Assembly: GCF_016019935.1 (NCBI RefSeq)
Contig: NZ_JAECMT010000004.1
Span: 310,833 to 374,832 of the forward strand
From: Paenibacillus sp. GSMTC-2017
GTDB taxonomy: Bacteria; Bacillota; Bacilli; Paenibacillales; Paenibacillaceae
Length of the DNA: 64,000 nt
Direction of reading: 5' to 3'
Shown: positions 1 to 8,624 of the stretch, piece after piece
Numbering within the stretch: position 1 is the stretch's first letter
How the letters are laid out: each line of letters begins with the position of its first letter
Position numbers and translations under genes: made by a program
Notes under the pieces: model-generated
What the model was told of the DNA's origin: nothing
Database searches by the model: none
Seen by the model: the letters and a program-made list of their open reading frames with translations, nothing else

Positions 1-2
1 GA

Positions 3-320
3 AAGCTGTTGTTCCAACCCGAATATAAAAATAAGTGTACATTGTATTCAACAGTAGAGCCTTGCCCAATGTGTACAGGAGCACTAATTTTAGCAGATAT
101 AAACCGTGCTGTATGGGCGCTCAGTGACAATTATTTGGGAGCATTAAGAATCGCCAAAGAGGGAAATCATTTTAGACATAAATACGACAAGATCAATATT
201 ACAGTACAACCCTACGTAGATTTGGCTGAAAAATCGGAATCTTTACACAAGGAGTTTGACACTAAACGTGGTGTTACTTATGCGGTGAGCAATGTGAGCA
301 TCGATAAATCATTCAACTAG
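3..320 (+). CDS. Cytidine/nucleoside deaminase family protein, 5'-truncated by the window edge
   Basis: The visible part is the C-terminal ~105 residues of a zinc-dependent nucleoside/tRNA-adenosine deaminase-type protein. The frame is open to the first base, so the true start lies outside; the TTG at position 9 should not be taken as the start. The motif EPCPMCTGALI supplies two zinc-ligand cysteines (PCxxC), and the following ADINRAVWAL matches the strand and helix after it in this fold. The HAE catalytic motif should lie upstream, outside the window. Which base or nucleoside is deaminated cannot be told from this fragment. Family is confident, substrate unknown. Confidence 0.75.
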   Translation, partial: KLLFQPEYKNKCTLYSTVEPCPMCTGALILADINRAVWALSDNYLGALRIAKEGNHFRHKYDKINITVQPYVDLAEKSESLHKEFDTKRGVTYAVSNVSIDKSFN

Positions 321-355
321 ATTAACTTGCAACCGTTTGGTAAGGATTGAATAAC

Positions 356-593
356 AATGCCAAACAAGGTATGGCTGTTCATTACGGACCTGAAGCGATG
401 GAGCAAGTCGAAGCGGAGGAAAAAACTTGCTGAATCCGATAGCGTAACGTAGGAATGGTTGGACAATGAAATTGATCGTATAGCAACGGCGTTTAACAAC
501 AGAAACGGCAATGAATATATGAATCAGTATATTGCAAATAAAGTAGCAGATCAGCGCCGATTAATTAAAGCTTATTGCAACGAAAGGCAATGA
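356..593 (+). pseudogene. Possible decayed reading frame (unrecognised)
   Basis: The 430-base stretch between the deaminase and the PadR gene has no intact gene. Two protein-like segments lie in different frames: one reading AKQGMAVHYGPEAMEQVEAE (about 359-430, then stop) and one reading EWLDNEIDRIATAFNNRNGN onward to a TGA at 591-593. Composition and order suggest one small gene broken by a frameshift and stops, but I do not recognise the family. Chance open frame is the alternative. Confidence 0.25.
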
Positions 594-619
594 GGGAACG
601 TTATATAGGATGATACGTT

Positions 620-648
620 GGCATCTTCATTTAAGAGGATGCTTTTTT
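620..648 (+). terminator. Intrinsic terminator
   Basis: GGCATCTTC and GAGGATGC(T) form a stem across an ATTTAA-type loop (one G-U pair), followed by a T run. It would end transcription of the deaminase region before the PadR gene. Confidence 0.6.
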
Positions 649-751
649 ATTTCAATGTAGTATAATGTTTTTGTAATAAAAAATAATACAATATTTTCTT
701 TTTAGTATTTTTATATTATGGTTATTGAAGGGTAAATAATTATGAGGTGAA

Positions 752-1312
752 ATGATGTATATTAATTTCGCAATACTTGGGATATTAAGCAGTCAATCTT
801 TAACGGGATATGATCTGAAAAAAATCATTCAAGAGTCACCTTTTATGTATTGGTCCGGCAACAATAATCAAATTTATAAAGCATTAGGCGAGTTGCTTGA
901 AGCGGATTTCGTAACTAACGAAGAACAACATCCAGGGGGCTCACCGGCCAAAAAGATCTATACGATTACCGAAGCAGGGAAGGCGGAGCTTAAGCGGAGC
1001 TTGCAATTTGCTCCTGAACCTCCAGAGTTTAAGAAAACGTTTCTCATTCAACTTGCATGGTCAGATCAGCTTAATACAAACGAATTTAATGCACAGTTAT
1101 TTGGATATGAAAGAGAGATAAAGCAACAAATCTTACTTCAACAGGAAAAAAGGATGAGGGAAACCAATTGCCCAAATCGAAGTCCACGAGAGATTTATAT
1201 ATGGGAAATGATTCATGAAAATATAATTTCTTTTTACAATAATGAACTAATGTGGGTGAAAAAGTTAAGACAAGGACTTTGTTTCTGTAATGAGAAAGTG
1301 AGGGCGGAGTGA
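752..1312 (+). CDS. PadR family transcriptional regulator
   Basis: A 186-residue DNA-binding regulator. The N-terminal ~80 residues form the PadR winged helix (ILGILSSQSLTGYDLKK, then NQIYKALGELLEADFV and the wing KKIYTITEAGKAEL). The C-terminal half is the helical dimerisation domain typical of the longer PadR class (Vir_act_alpha_C type). The start is the first ATG of an ATGATG pair seven bases after GAGGTG. A GrpB-like gene follows after nine bases and is probably co-transcribed. PadR proteins usually repress nearby detoxification or transport genes; the target here is not evident. Family assignment is strong. Confidence 0.9.
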   Translation: MMYINFAILGILSSQSLTGYDLKKIIQESPFMYWSGNNNQIYKALGELLEADFVTNEEQHPGGSPAKKIYTITEAGKAELKRSLQFAPEPPEFKKTFLIQLAWSDQLNTNEFNAQLFGYEREIKQQILLQQEKRMRETNCPNRSPREIYIWEMIHENIISFYNNELMWVKKLRQGLCFCNEKVRAE

Positions 1313-1321
1313 GCAAAAGCC

Positions 1322-1843
1322 GTGGATAAAGTCGTAGTCCTAGAACATTACAATAGCGATTGGGCTCTGAAATATGATCAAGAAAAAGAATTGATGTTGA
1401 TGTTATTAGGTAAGACAGTGATAGCAATTGAGCATATTGGCAGCACGGCTATTAATGGATTAAGTGCAAAACCGATCATTGATTTTATGATTGGAGTAAA
1501 TGACTTAGCTGATGTGAAATTATTTATAGAGCCATTAGCGGCTGTAGGGTACGAGCATGTTTATCATCCCCAATTTCCGAATAGAAGATTTTTTAGAAAA
1601 GGCGAGCGGAATGCTGGAACCTATCATTTGCACGTGTATCAATACGGTAGGGAGAAATGGGAAGATCTTATCTTGTTTAGAGATTATTTAATAACCCACT
1701 CCGATGTGCGTGAACAATATTCGCAGCTTAAGAAAGAGTTAGCAGAGAAATATTATAATGATCGATCAGCGTACACCACTGCTAAAACGCCTTTCATTAT
1801 TAGAGTCGTTGAGATAGCTAGGAAAGAACTAACGGAGAAGTGA
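1322..1843 (+). CDS. GrpB-like nucleotidyltransferase-fold protein (UPF0157)
   Basis: A 173-residue member of the GrpB/UPF0157 family, which has a nucleotidyltransferase-like fold. Visible hallmarks are the GSTAINGLSAKPIIDFMIGV core with its conserved acidic residue, FRKGERN, and HLHVYQYG. The GTG start is set by AGGGCGGAG about 12 bases upstream and by the family's usual N-terminus (VVLEHYNSDWALKYDQE). It lies nine bases after the PadR gene, suggesting one transcript. The biochemical role of this family is poorly defined; no substrate can be inferred. Confidence 0.88.
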   Translation: MDKVVVLEHYNSDWALKYDQEKELMLMLLGKTVIAIEHIGSTAINGLSAKPIIDFMIGVNDLADVKLFIEPLAAVGYEHVYHPQFPNRRFFRKGERNAGTYHLHVYQYGREKWEDLILFRDYLITHSDVREQYSQLKKELAEKYYNDRSAYTTAKTPFIIRVVEIARKELTEK

Positions 1844-1897
1844 GTTAGTCGGAGCATAGTTGAATTATGTTATTTAATAGCATAGGTATAATTTCTA

Positions 1898-1926
1898 TTG
1901 ACAGAAAATAATGGTAATTATATACT
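1898..1926 (+). promoter_or_regulatory. Sigma-A promoter of the T-box leader
   Basis: A consensus TTGACA (1898-1903), a 17-base spacer and TATACT (1921-1926) stand just before the T-box leader. Transcription should start near 1933. Confidence 0.8.
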
Positions 1927-1934
1927 AGCTCCAA

Positions 1935-2187
1935 TTCTATAAAACGAAACGCAATGATTGGGGCTAGTAAGGAAAAGCGATTGTTCAGAGAGCTGTCGGA
2001 GGGTGCGAGGCAGTCGGTCGATTCTTGAACTCACCCATGAGTGGTAAGGTCGAATTTCAGTAGATCTTAACGGGTAACTCCGTAATCGGTTTTCAAGACT
2101 CGTTGTTTGTTTAATAAGGCAACGTTTAAGAAGAGTGGTACCGCGAGGGTTAAACCTATCGCCTCTTTGTAGGCGATAGGTTTTTTC
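1935..2187 (+). ncRNA. T-box riboswitch leader, probable leucine specifier
   Basis: The hallmark T-box AGAGTGGTACCGCG is at 2132-2145, where it would pair with the 3' end of uncharged tRNA. Stem I features are present: AGAGAGCTG near 1988-1995 and TTGAACTCACCCATGAG at 2025-2041. By the usual GAA-NNN-ACC context the specifier is CTC (2030-2032), a leucine codon; reading TCA (serine) one base later fits the spacing less well. A terminator with stem ACCTATCGCC/GGCGATAGGT and a T run (2154-2187) closes the leader. Uncharged tRNA(Leu) would favour the antiterminator and switch on the gene at 2225. Confidence 0.9.
2154..2187 (+). terminator. T-box regulated intrinsic terminator
   Basis: Ten-base-pair stem ACCTATCGCC/GGCGATAGGT around a TCTTTGTA-type loop, followed by TTTTTT. 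It competes with the antiterminator that contains the T-box sequence. Confidence 0.85.
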
Positions 2188-2224
2188 TGTTTTCCCAAAA
2201 AATTAGAGGCAGGTGTTATGGCAG

Positions 2225-3031
2225 ATGAAAAATGTTATTGATTATTACTCCCAGTTTGATGAGTGGGGAAGGCTGGATCGAGAACCGCTTGAGTTTACGA
2301 TTAATCTCCACTATATGAAGCAATATTTACCGAAGTGGGGCTCCGTACTCGATAATGGTGCAGGCCCAGGTAAATATGCGATGGAGCTAGCAAAGCTAGG
2401 GTATAACGTTACGTTATCTGACTTAACACCTAAACTAGTTGAAATAGCCGAGCAGAAAGCATCCGAGTTAGAACTAACAGAACGATTTGATGGATTTCAT
2501 GTGTTAAATGCAACACAGTTAGATGGGATTGGTGATGAAAGTTATGATGCGTCTCTAATGCTCGGTCCTTTGTATCACCTGCAACAAGAAGCGGAACGAA
2601 TTGCTGCAGTAAGAGAGCTGCATCGTGTAACGAAGCGGAATGGAATTGTATTTGTTGCTGTCCAAAGCAGAATAAGAATGACCATTACATCGCTTCAATA
2701 TCCGCAGTATTGGCAACCTAATAATAATTTGGATGTAATAAACGAGTTTTACGAAGAAGGGAAGTTTAATCATACCGATAAAGGCCGATTTACGGGTGCT
2801 TATTATTTTCATACGGATGAAGTAAAGCCTTTTATGGAGCAGAATGGCTTTGAGACAATTGATCTGATCGGTTCCTCAAGTATCTCAGGTATATTATCCC
2901 AGGAGCAAAAGCAGCATTGGACTGAACAAGCTGGGTCAGAAAAGTTGACTAATTTCCTCATAGCTATTGCAAGAGATTCATCTGTTCTAGGTATTTCATC
3001 GCATCTGCTTTATATAGGGAGAAGGAAGTAA
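2225..3031 (+). CDS. Class I SAM-dependent methyltransferase under T-box control
   Basis: About 268 residues with a Rossmann-type methyltransferase fold. Motif I is VLDNGAGPGKYAMELAKLGY, followed by the acidic strand VTLSDLTP and the post-II segment DASLMLGPLYHL that contacts the substrate; the C-terminus is a variable cap. ATG 2225 is preferred because AGGTG lies nine bases upstream; an in-frame GTG at 2213 sits too close to GAGGC. It is the only gene between the T-box terminator and the opposing WYL gene, so its expression should follow leucine-tRNA charging. The methyl acceptor is unknown. A methyltransferase is an unusual T-box client. Confidence 0.85.
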   Translation: MKNVIDYYSQFDEWGRLDREPLEFTINLHYMKQYLPKWGSVLDNGAGPGKYAMELAKLGYNVTLSDLTPKLVEIAEQKASELELTERFDGFHVLNATQLDGIGDESYDASLMLGPLYHLQQEAERIAAVRELHRVTKRNGIVFVAVQSRIRMTITSLQYPQYWQPNNNLDVINEFYEEGKFNHTDKGRFTGAYYFHTDEVKPFMEQNGFETIDLIGSSSISGILSQEQKQHWTEQAGSEKLTNFLIAIARDSSVLGISSHLLYIGRRK

Positions 3032-3173
3032 GCTTATCGTTTTTTTTGAAAAGGCGCTTTTTGACATTACCGTTATGGAAGGCAATAGGATCTCCTTATC
3101 AATTGTTCAGGGGAAAAGTTGCAATCGAGAGGATAATGGTTTGGTTTACTGGCTTGTTATCTAGAGGGTGATG

Positions 3174-4121
3174 CTAATTTTTATATAGATTAAACACATC
3201 TAACGCCCTTTGCCTGACGGCAGAAGCGATATGAAGAGGTTCAATAATCGTTACGTTTGAGTGAAAACTGAGCAGAAACCCAATTAATGAATCTTCATTC
3301 GTATAATGATAACAAGTCCGCACAAGCATTGAACCGTCTGCCTGCTTTTCTGTATCGACTGATTCAAAGTGGTCCATTGCAGTAACAACGGTACTACCCT
3401 TGAAGTGAAGAACTAGATCAACCGAATGCTGATGCCATAGGTTTCCCCATTGCTCATTTACTTCAGTAATTGTCAGGGAACGTCGTCTGAATGTCTTGGA
3501 GAGGATCATTAAATCTCGAATTCGTGAAAGTCTAAATAACCGGTAATCATCACGGTTCAAACAATAACCATGTAAATACCATGTGTAGCCTTTGAGGACA
3601 AGCATATGTGGTTCGATACAGCGTTCGGATTCCGCTCCTTTGCTGTCTGTATAAGTAAAGTCAACTAGCTTTTTCTCTTGAACGGCAGAGTGTAACGATT
3701 CGTATAGAGCACGAGCCGCTTCACCGCTTTTCCAAGGGGTTAAATCAATAGCGATCTGATCGGAATCTGTACGTTGTTCAAGCTCTGTACGCGAGACGAG
3801 TGCTCCTACTTTGTCCAAAAGCCGATCTATTGTTTGTTGCTTCATCGCTTTTGTCGTATTCAGTCCTTGCAAAGCAGTGTAGAGGGCATGAAGCTCATTG
3901 AGCGATAACATTTGGCGATCGAGCCGAAAGTTTTCCATGATTTCATAACCACCATCGTTCCCTGGATAGGAAACAATCGGAATGCCGGATTGACTTAATG
4001 TATCTAGATCTCGGTAAATAGTACGTAAGGATACTTCCAGATGATCGGCAAGCTCTTGTGCTTGCACCCGTTTTCGATTGAGTAACAACATTGTAATCGT
4101 CATTAAACGTTCCAGTTTCAC
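3174..4121 (-). CDS. WYL-domain HTH regulator (YafY/DeoR-like)
   Basis: About 315 residues: an N-terminal winged helix (MTITMLLLNRKRVQAQELAD, then SLRTIYRDLDTLSQSGIPIV), a linker, and a C-terminal WYL ligand-sensing domain (residues ~140-215, LKGYTWYLHGYCLNRDDYRLFRLSRI) with a WCX extension. The GTG at 4121 is chosen because GGAGGTGG (4127-4134 complement) precedes it by five bases and it begins at the family's usual N-terminus; a longer open frame to 4190 lacks such a site. It lies downstream of the epoxide hydrolase on the same strand, beyond a hairpin, and may control that gene. The effector is unknown. Confidence 0.88.
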   Translation of the reverse strand: MKLERLMTITMLLLNRKRVQAQELADHLEVSLRTIYRDLDTLSQSGIPIVSYPGNDGGYEIMENFRLDRQMLSLNELHALYTALQGLNTTKAMKQQTIDRLLDKVGALVSRTELEQRTDSDQIAIDLTPWKSGEAARALYESLHSAVQEKKLVDFTYTDSKGAESERCIEPHMLVLKGYTWYLHGYCLNRDDYRLFRLSRIRDLMILSKTFRRRSLTITEVNEQWGNLWHQHSVDLVLHFKGSTVVTAMDHFESVDTEKQADGSMLVRTCYHYTNEDSLIGFLLSFHSNVTIIEPLHIASAVRQRALDVFNLYKN

Positions 4122-4160
4122 GATTACCACCTCCGTTGTTAATAGGATAAAACATTCAGT

Positions 4161-4188
4161 GGAAAGAGTCACCTTAATGACTCTTTCC
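4161..4188 (-). terminator. Hairpin between the epoxide hydrolase and WYL genes
   Basis: GGAAAGAGTCA and TGACTCTTTCC form an 11-base-pair stem around CCTTAA. There is no long T run on the minus strand, so termination may be partial. Confidence 0.5.
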
Positions 4189-4246
4189 AAGAAGTTAGAT
4201 TATTGAAGCTTCAAGGTTTGAACAAGACGATGCATATAAGCCTAAC

Positions 4247-5440
4247 TCATCCCTGTAGCTTCCGGAAAAACTCGCGAACATCTTGGACAAGGAGTTTCGG
4301 TTGCTCCATAGCGAAGAAGTGTCCGCCTTGTTCGAACTCCGTCCAATGTACAATATTGTGTTCTCGTTCAGCGAAAGGGCGAATAGTGACATCTTTGGAG
4401 CGTGCGAGCAACACGCCAGTTGGAACTGTCCCACGTTCTTTCGGTGCCCAAGCTGCAACGTCATGTCTTGCTTCATAATAAATTTGGGCTGAAGAACCAG
4501 CTGTTCCTGTAAACCAGTACAAGCTAATATTCGTAAGAATGAGATCGCGATCAATAGAGTCCTCGGGCAAACCTTCATCTGGATCGGTTAATTCCTTAAA
4601 CTTCTCGACAATCCAAGCGAGTTGTCCTACTGGTGAATCATGCAGACCGTAGGCAAGCGTTTGTGGACGCTGTGATTGAATTTGCAAGTAACCGTCATTA
4701 AAACTTTCCATTGCCGCATAACGATTCTGATCAGCTTCCGATAACCCCTCCATCTCGCCTTCAACACCTATAGGGAATGTTAACAAAGCGTTTACATGTA
4801 TACCAATAATGTGATTAGCATCTAGTTGACCCATTTCTGGTGCAATGAATGATCCTGTATCGCCGCCTTGAACACCGTATCTGTCGTAGCCAAGTCGAGC
4901 CATTAACGTAGTAAATGCTCGGGCAACACGACCTGTTGTCCATCCTGGTTCACTTAGCGGCATAGAAAAGCCAAAGCCAGGTACCGATGGAATGACCAAG
5001 TGGAACGCTTCAGCGGGGTCACCACCATGCGCACGCGGATTAGTCAGCGGTTCAATGGTGTCCAAAAATTCCACAATTGATCCAGGCCATCCATGAATGA
5101 GCATAAGTGGGGTTGCGTCAGGCTCTGGTGATTTTACATGTAGGAAATGAATGTTTTGCCCCTCAATTGTTGTGGTGAACTGTGGATACTCGTTAAGCTT
5201 CGTCTCGAATTTACGCCAATCGTAGCTAGTCCTCCAGTACTCGGCAAGCTCCTTTAAATAGTTGGCGGGAACGCCGCGGTCCCAACCTACACCAGGTAAA
5301 TCATCTGACCAGCGTGTGCGAGACAAACGGTAATGCAAATCATCAATGTCGGCTTGCGTAATGTTGATCTGGAAAGGTTTAATCTCTGCAGAAGTATGAA
5401 TACTAGCTTGGGAATTAACATGTGAATGAGTTGTCGACAT
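4247..5440 (-). CDS. Epoxide hydrolase (EHN plus alpha/beta-hydrolase)
   Basis: A 397-residue alpha/beta-hydrolase of the microsomal/juvenile-hormone epoxide hydrolase type, which opens epoxides to diols. The N-terminal EHN domain ([20 protein letters not shown] through [14 protein letters not shown]) is followed by the hydrolase core: oxyanion loop LIHGWPGS, nucleophile Asp in VQGGDTGSF, and the catalytic His in [11 protein letters not shown]. The ATG follows AAGGAGG by about nine bases. No signal peptide, so cytoplasmic. Its neighbours are a WYL regulator downstream and a GyrI-VOC fusion upstream, a context that suggests xenobiotic detoxification. The native substrate is not inferable. Confidence 0.9.
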   Translation of the reverse strand: MSTTHSHVNSQASIHTSAEIKPFQINITQADIDDLHYRLSRTRWSDDLPGVGWDRGVPANYLKELAEYWRTSYDWRKFETKLNEYPQFTTTIEGQNIHFLHVKSPEPDATPLMLIHGWPGSIVEFLDTIEPLTNPRAHGGDPAEAFHLVIPSVPGFGFSMPLSEPGWTTGRVARAFTTLMARLGYDRYGVQGGDTGSFIAPEMGQLDANHIIGIHVNALLTFPIGVEGEMEGLSEADQNRYAAMESFNDGYLQIQSQRPQTLAYGLHDSPVGQLAWIVEKFKELTDPDEGLPEDSIDRDLILTNISLYWFTGTAGSSAQIYYEARHDVAAWAPKERGTVPTGVLLARSKDVTIRPFAEREHNIVHWTEFEQGGHFFAMEQPKLLVQDVREFFRKLQG

Positions 5441-5535
5441 AATGGGATAGCCTCCTTAAGTTCTTAGATGAAGTATAAGGAGTAAACACTGACAACTGTG
5501 TGTCAACTTTGGAGAAGGTCATATTATTTGTTTAG

Positions 5536-5568
5536 GTAAAAAAACTGCCAGCACATAGCTGGCAGTTT
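5536..5568 (-). terminator. Intrinsic terminator of the GyrI-VOC gene
   Basis: AAACTGCCAGC/GCTGGCAGTTT, an 11-base-pair stem with loop ACATA (read on the plus strand), has a T run on the minus strand just after the stop of the 5575-7338 gene. Confidence 0.85.
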
Positions 5569-5574
5569 GATTTT

Positions 5575-7338
5575 CTAAATACTCGATATGTTTAACCTGT
5601 TTCCATCTGGATCGTAGAAATGAAATACGACCAGCCCTTTATCCGTGAATCCGCCGATTTTAGAAACTTCAATGCCGCATGATTGGAGGTATTGGTGATA
5701 AGTGAAAAATTGTTGGCGTGATCGGATAAAGCAATAAGGTCTAATGGGAGCATCAACTTTCCCAATCGGCGTACCACTTGGCAATTGCTCTAGAATCCAA
5801 AGGGAAAGCTCACCAGGCTTATGATTGAGCCTCAAGCTCATTACAACATAATCCTTATTATTAATCTGATCAACGATGTGCATTCCCATAAATTTCTTAT
5901 ACCAGTCTATAGAAGATGCAAAATTGCTAACTCCAATTCTTATCCAAGAGGGTACAAGGGCAGATGAAGAAACCTTTTTATCCTCTTGAATGGTCAAGCG
6001 TATGCCCTCGGCAGTAGCCCAAAAGTCAAAATAGCGAATTCCGCCAGTTTCTTCATATAAGTCGGTTGTCCGTATGTTTAATTGCTGTAACTCAGTATGC
6101 TTTTGTTCCAAATCGTACGTTCTCCAGCACCATCGAACATTACCGTCAATGGTACCGCGATCGGCGTAATGATGCGACAATCTAGTTGACGTTAGAGCCG
6201 ATACTAGCCAAGTCCCCCAGTCTAATTGGGTCATGCGGCCGTGAGTAGCAAGAGGATCAGGCTTCCAATGTTCCTTCCTCTTAACCGACCAACCTAGCTT
6301 GTCCACAAACCATTTGATCGCATCGTCGTGATAATCGTACAAAATATCAATTGCTGCTCCATCATAGAAGAGAGCAGGAACAACGGGTTGTTTTGGCGTT
6401 GTAAGGATACTGCTGCTTTGGTGTTGCTCTATGTTGCGGTCGGTCTCTTCGTGAAACATAATCTTGTTGCCGTCAGGATCACTTACGATAAAAGAAATGG
6501 AGTTAGATGCGTCATCTGCATCAGAAGAGGAAATCAGAACTTCCTTAGCCTTCAAGTTATTGAGCGTTACTTGGATATTTGGTGTTTTTAAATAAAATAA
6601 AGGGTTTGGGTTACTAATCGGTACAGCACCGTAATTGTCTAATAATAGATCAACACCATTAACCTGCATGTGATAAATAGTTTTTTCGTTTCGATGGACA
6701 TCGAGCCGAGGGTCTATCGCGATGTCTAATACATTGCTATACCACTTTACAGCTTGTGGCATGTCGGTCACTGGAATAAATACGGCACCAAATTTGAACG
6801 TAGAGCTGTTTTTTGTAGGGATATGAGAGGCAAGTGATCTTATCGGAAAATAGACTTCCACAATCGACTCAGAATCGGACGGTCCTCTATAGTGTTCACC
6901 ATATAGTTGAAAGGAGAAGGGTGCCGAGCTTTCATAACCTGACTCTGGTATCCATGACTTGTACATGTAATCAAATAGATGTGGAATTTGATCTGCTGTT
7001 CCTCGGAGTGTAACGACAGCATAGAGGAGCGTGGGATAACTTTTGCCGATCAATCCCTCAGGAATCTCACTTAACGTGCTTACTTCAACTGCCGCCATCC
7101 ATGTGAAGGTACCGCTATGAGGCTCCTCATTAGTAAAATCCATAATCCCATAACGATGGGATGTATGTATTCGCTCGCGAATTTTATGAGCTTGTGTATT
7201 AAAAAACTCGTCCATTAGCTTTGAAATAACGCCATTAAGTTGTTTATCATGTTGGGATAACGTTTGAGTACGGCCGACAAGGTGAATAGGAGGTCTCATT
7301 TCCAAACGAACCGTATGAGGCTTGATAGATGCATCCAC
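5575..7338 (-). CDS. Four-domain fusion: GyrI-like effector-binding domain plus three VOC domains
   Basis: About 587 residues. Residues ~5-170 resemble a GyrI/AraC effector-binding domain (RPPIHLVGRTQTL, then GIMDFTNEEPHSGTFTWMAAVEV, then ending VEVYFPIR). Three vicinal-oxygen-chelate (glyoxalase/dioxygenase/bleomycin-binding) units follow: ~180-300 ending FIVSDPDGNKIMFHEE, ~320-455, and ~465-587 ending FHFYDPDGNRLNISSI. Both fold types often bind or sequester small molecules. Two GTG codons compete for the start; the one at 7338 is preferred because AAGGGGAG directly abuts the upstream GTG (7347). It follows an AraC/GyrI regulator after 78 bases on the same strand. Catalytic or binding activity of each VOC unit is unproven. 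Confidence 0.8.
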   Translation of the reverse strand: MDASIKPHTVRLEMRPPIHLVGRTQTLSQHDKQLNGVISKLMDEFFNTQAHKIRERIHTSHRYGIMDFTNEEPHSGTFTWMAAVEVSTLSEIPEGLIGKSYPTLLYAVVTLRGTADQIPHLFDYMYKSWIPESGYESSAPFSFQLYGEHYRGPSDSESIVEVYFPIRSLASHIPTKNSSTFKFGAVFIPVTDMPQAVKWYSNVLDIAIDPRLDVHRNEKTIYHMQVNGVDLLLDNYGAVPISNPNPLFYLKTPNIQVTLNNLKAKEVLISSSDADDASNSISFIVSDPDGNKIMFHEETDRNIEQHQSSSILTTPKQPVVPALFYDGAAIDILYDYHDDAIKWFVDKLGWSVKRKEHWKPDPLATHGRMTQLDWGTWLVSALTSTRLSHHYADRGTIDGNVRWCWRTYDLEQKHTELQQLNIRTTDLYEETGGIRYFDFWATAEGIRLTIQEDKKVSSSALVPSWIRIGVSNFASSIDWYKKFMGMHIVDQINNKDYVVMSLRLNHKPGELSLWILEQLPSGTPIGKVDAPIRPYCFIRSRQQFFTYHQYLQSCGIEVSKIGGFTDKGLVVFHFYDPDGNRLNISSI

Positions 7339-7416
7339 TGACTTCACTCCCCTTAAAGATTGAGTAACATGAATCTATTTTATATAGCTTTATCAAAAAT
7401 TGTTTTGCATAGATTG

Positions 7417-8388
7417 CTAAATTAGTCGGTTCTTATTAGGACGAATGGGTACACAAAAATCCATCATAACTCGTTGATAAGGATCGTGAAGAGGGTTGTT
7501 GGTGTACTTTTCGAGAAATGGTCGCATATCTAGCTGGTAGCCGCTTGAAGGAAGCCAATCCTGTACGAGTAAATCACCAAGAAGCGTGCTCATATAAACG
7601 GTATCGGATATAGATAAAACGGCGTATTTACCACCAGGCAGCGTTTGCGTATCTATCCCTTTGACCGAATTATTAGTCGTATCTACGGTGATACACGCGT
7701 CGTAGCGACATTTGTCTAGTGGCGTTAAATAGGGATCATCATAAGAAACTCGCATTGCTTGGGCGCTTTTAGATAGAAGTCTATGATGACGAAGGGATTG
7801 AGTAAGGGTAGTGAAGGTTTGTGAGAACTCAGGATCAATACCTTGTTTAAGACCATAAAGTCGTTTATAGGCAACACTCTGAGTAGGAAGGTGTTGGATG
7901 GATACGTTTTGTAATTGGGTAAATGCATAAGAAATTGTACGTTCCAGACCACTAATATGCTCAAAAGGGGCTAATGCAGATATATTCTGACGAAAGCGCT
8001 GTTCGGCAAATGTAGTATCTCGATCAACAAATATAGCGTATCGTTTCCTAAAATCTGTTGGGGTAATTCCCCTCATAAGTTTGAATGCTCTCGAAAAGGT
8101 TGCGAGTGACTGAAAGCCGCATTCGAGCGCTATATCGCTTAACTTTATCTCCTTGTGGCAGATGAGCCGCTTTGCTGCTCTTTCGATACGGGCTCTACGA
8201 ACATAATCATGTACGTTTTCCTGAACGATAGCTTTAAAAATGCGGTGAAAATGATAGGGGGAAAACGCTGCTTTGCTCGCTACTTGCTCTAAAGTGAGTG
8301 GATCATCCAAATGCTGATGAATGAAGTCAATGGCGATATTAATGGCATGATTATAGTCATTTGTTTTATTGACACCCATAATTTTCAT
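7417..8388 (-). CDS. AraC family regulator with GyrI-like effector-binding domain
   Basis: About 323 residues. The N-terminus holds the double helix-turn-helix of AraC regulators (AINIAIDFIHQHLDDPLTLEQVASKAAFSPYHFHRIF and LSDIALECGFQSLATFSRAFKLMRGITPTDFR). The C-terminal ~160 residues form a Rob/GyrI effector-binding domain (SIQHLPTQSVAYKRLYG, then YDACITVDTT, TLPGGKYAVLSISDT, and MDFCVPIRP). This is the layout of Rob/BmrR-like multidrug sensors. ATG 8388 has a weak GGGG 11 bases upstream; an ATG at 8406 is the alternative. It probably activates or represses the GyrI-VOC gene just downstream. Confidence 0.9.
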   Translation of the reverse strand: MKIMGVNKTNDYNHAINIAIDFIHQHLDDPLTLEQVASKAAFSPYHFHRIFKAIVQENVHDYVRRARIERAAKRLICHKEIKLSDIALECGFQSLATFSRAFKLMRGITPTDFRKRYAIFVDRDTTFAEQRFRQNISALAPFEHISGLERTISYAFTQLQNVSIQHLPTQSVAYKRLYGLKQGIDPEFSQTFTTLTQSLRHHRLLSKSAQAMRVSYDDPYLTPLDKCRYDACITVDTTNNSVKGIDTQTLPGGKYAVLSISDTVYMSTLLGDLLVQDWLPSSGYQLDMRPFLEKYTNNPLHDPYQRVMMDFCVPIRPNKNRLI

Positions 8389-8624
8389 TGTATAGGAACC
8401 CCGCATGGATTAGATTACATCATTTATTCCATACATTGTCTATCATTTCCTGCTCCTAGGGCGATTACCCTTCATGGGTTGTACATATTAAGCGGTTATG
8501 TTTAAATATGGAAGGTGAAATATCTTTTTACAAGAAAATTACCTATTCATTTGTGATGAACAACCTTTACTCTTAGACGAATGAGTAATATATAGAAGCT
8601 TATGTGGAAGGAGATTCATTCATT

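Noticed and set aside
2025..2041. Serine (TCA) or threonine reading of the T-box specifier
   Set aside because: The usual spacing GAA-NNN-ACC gives CTC; other readings shift the codon out of the expected place, though a formal model was not run.
3032..3173. A short frame after the methyltransferase (starting ATG near 3074)
   Set aside because: About 30 codons, no clear ribosome site and no recognisable family.
4195..4578. A 127-codon minus-strand frame and plus-strand frames inside the epoxide hydrolase gene
   Set aside because: They are shadows of the hydrolase, which carries all catalytic motifs in its own frame.
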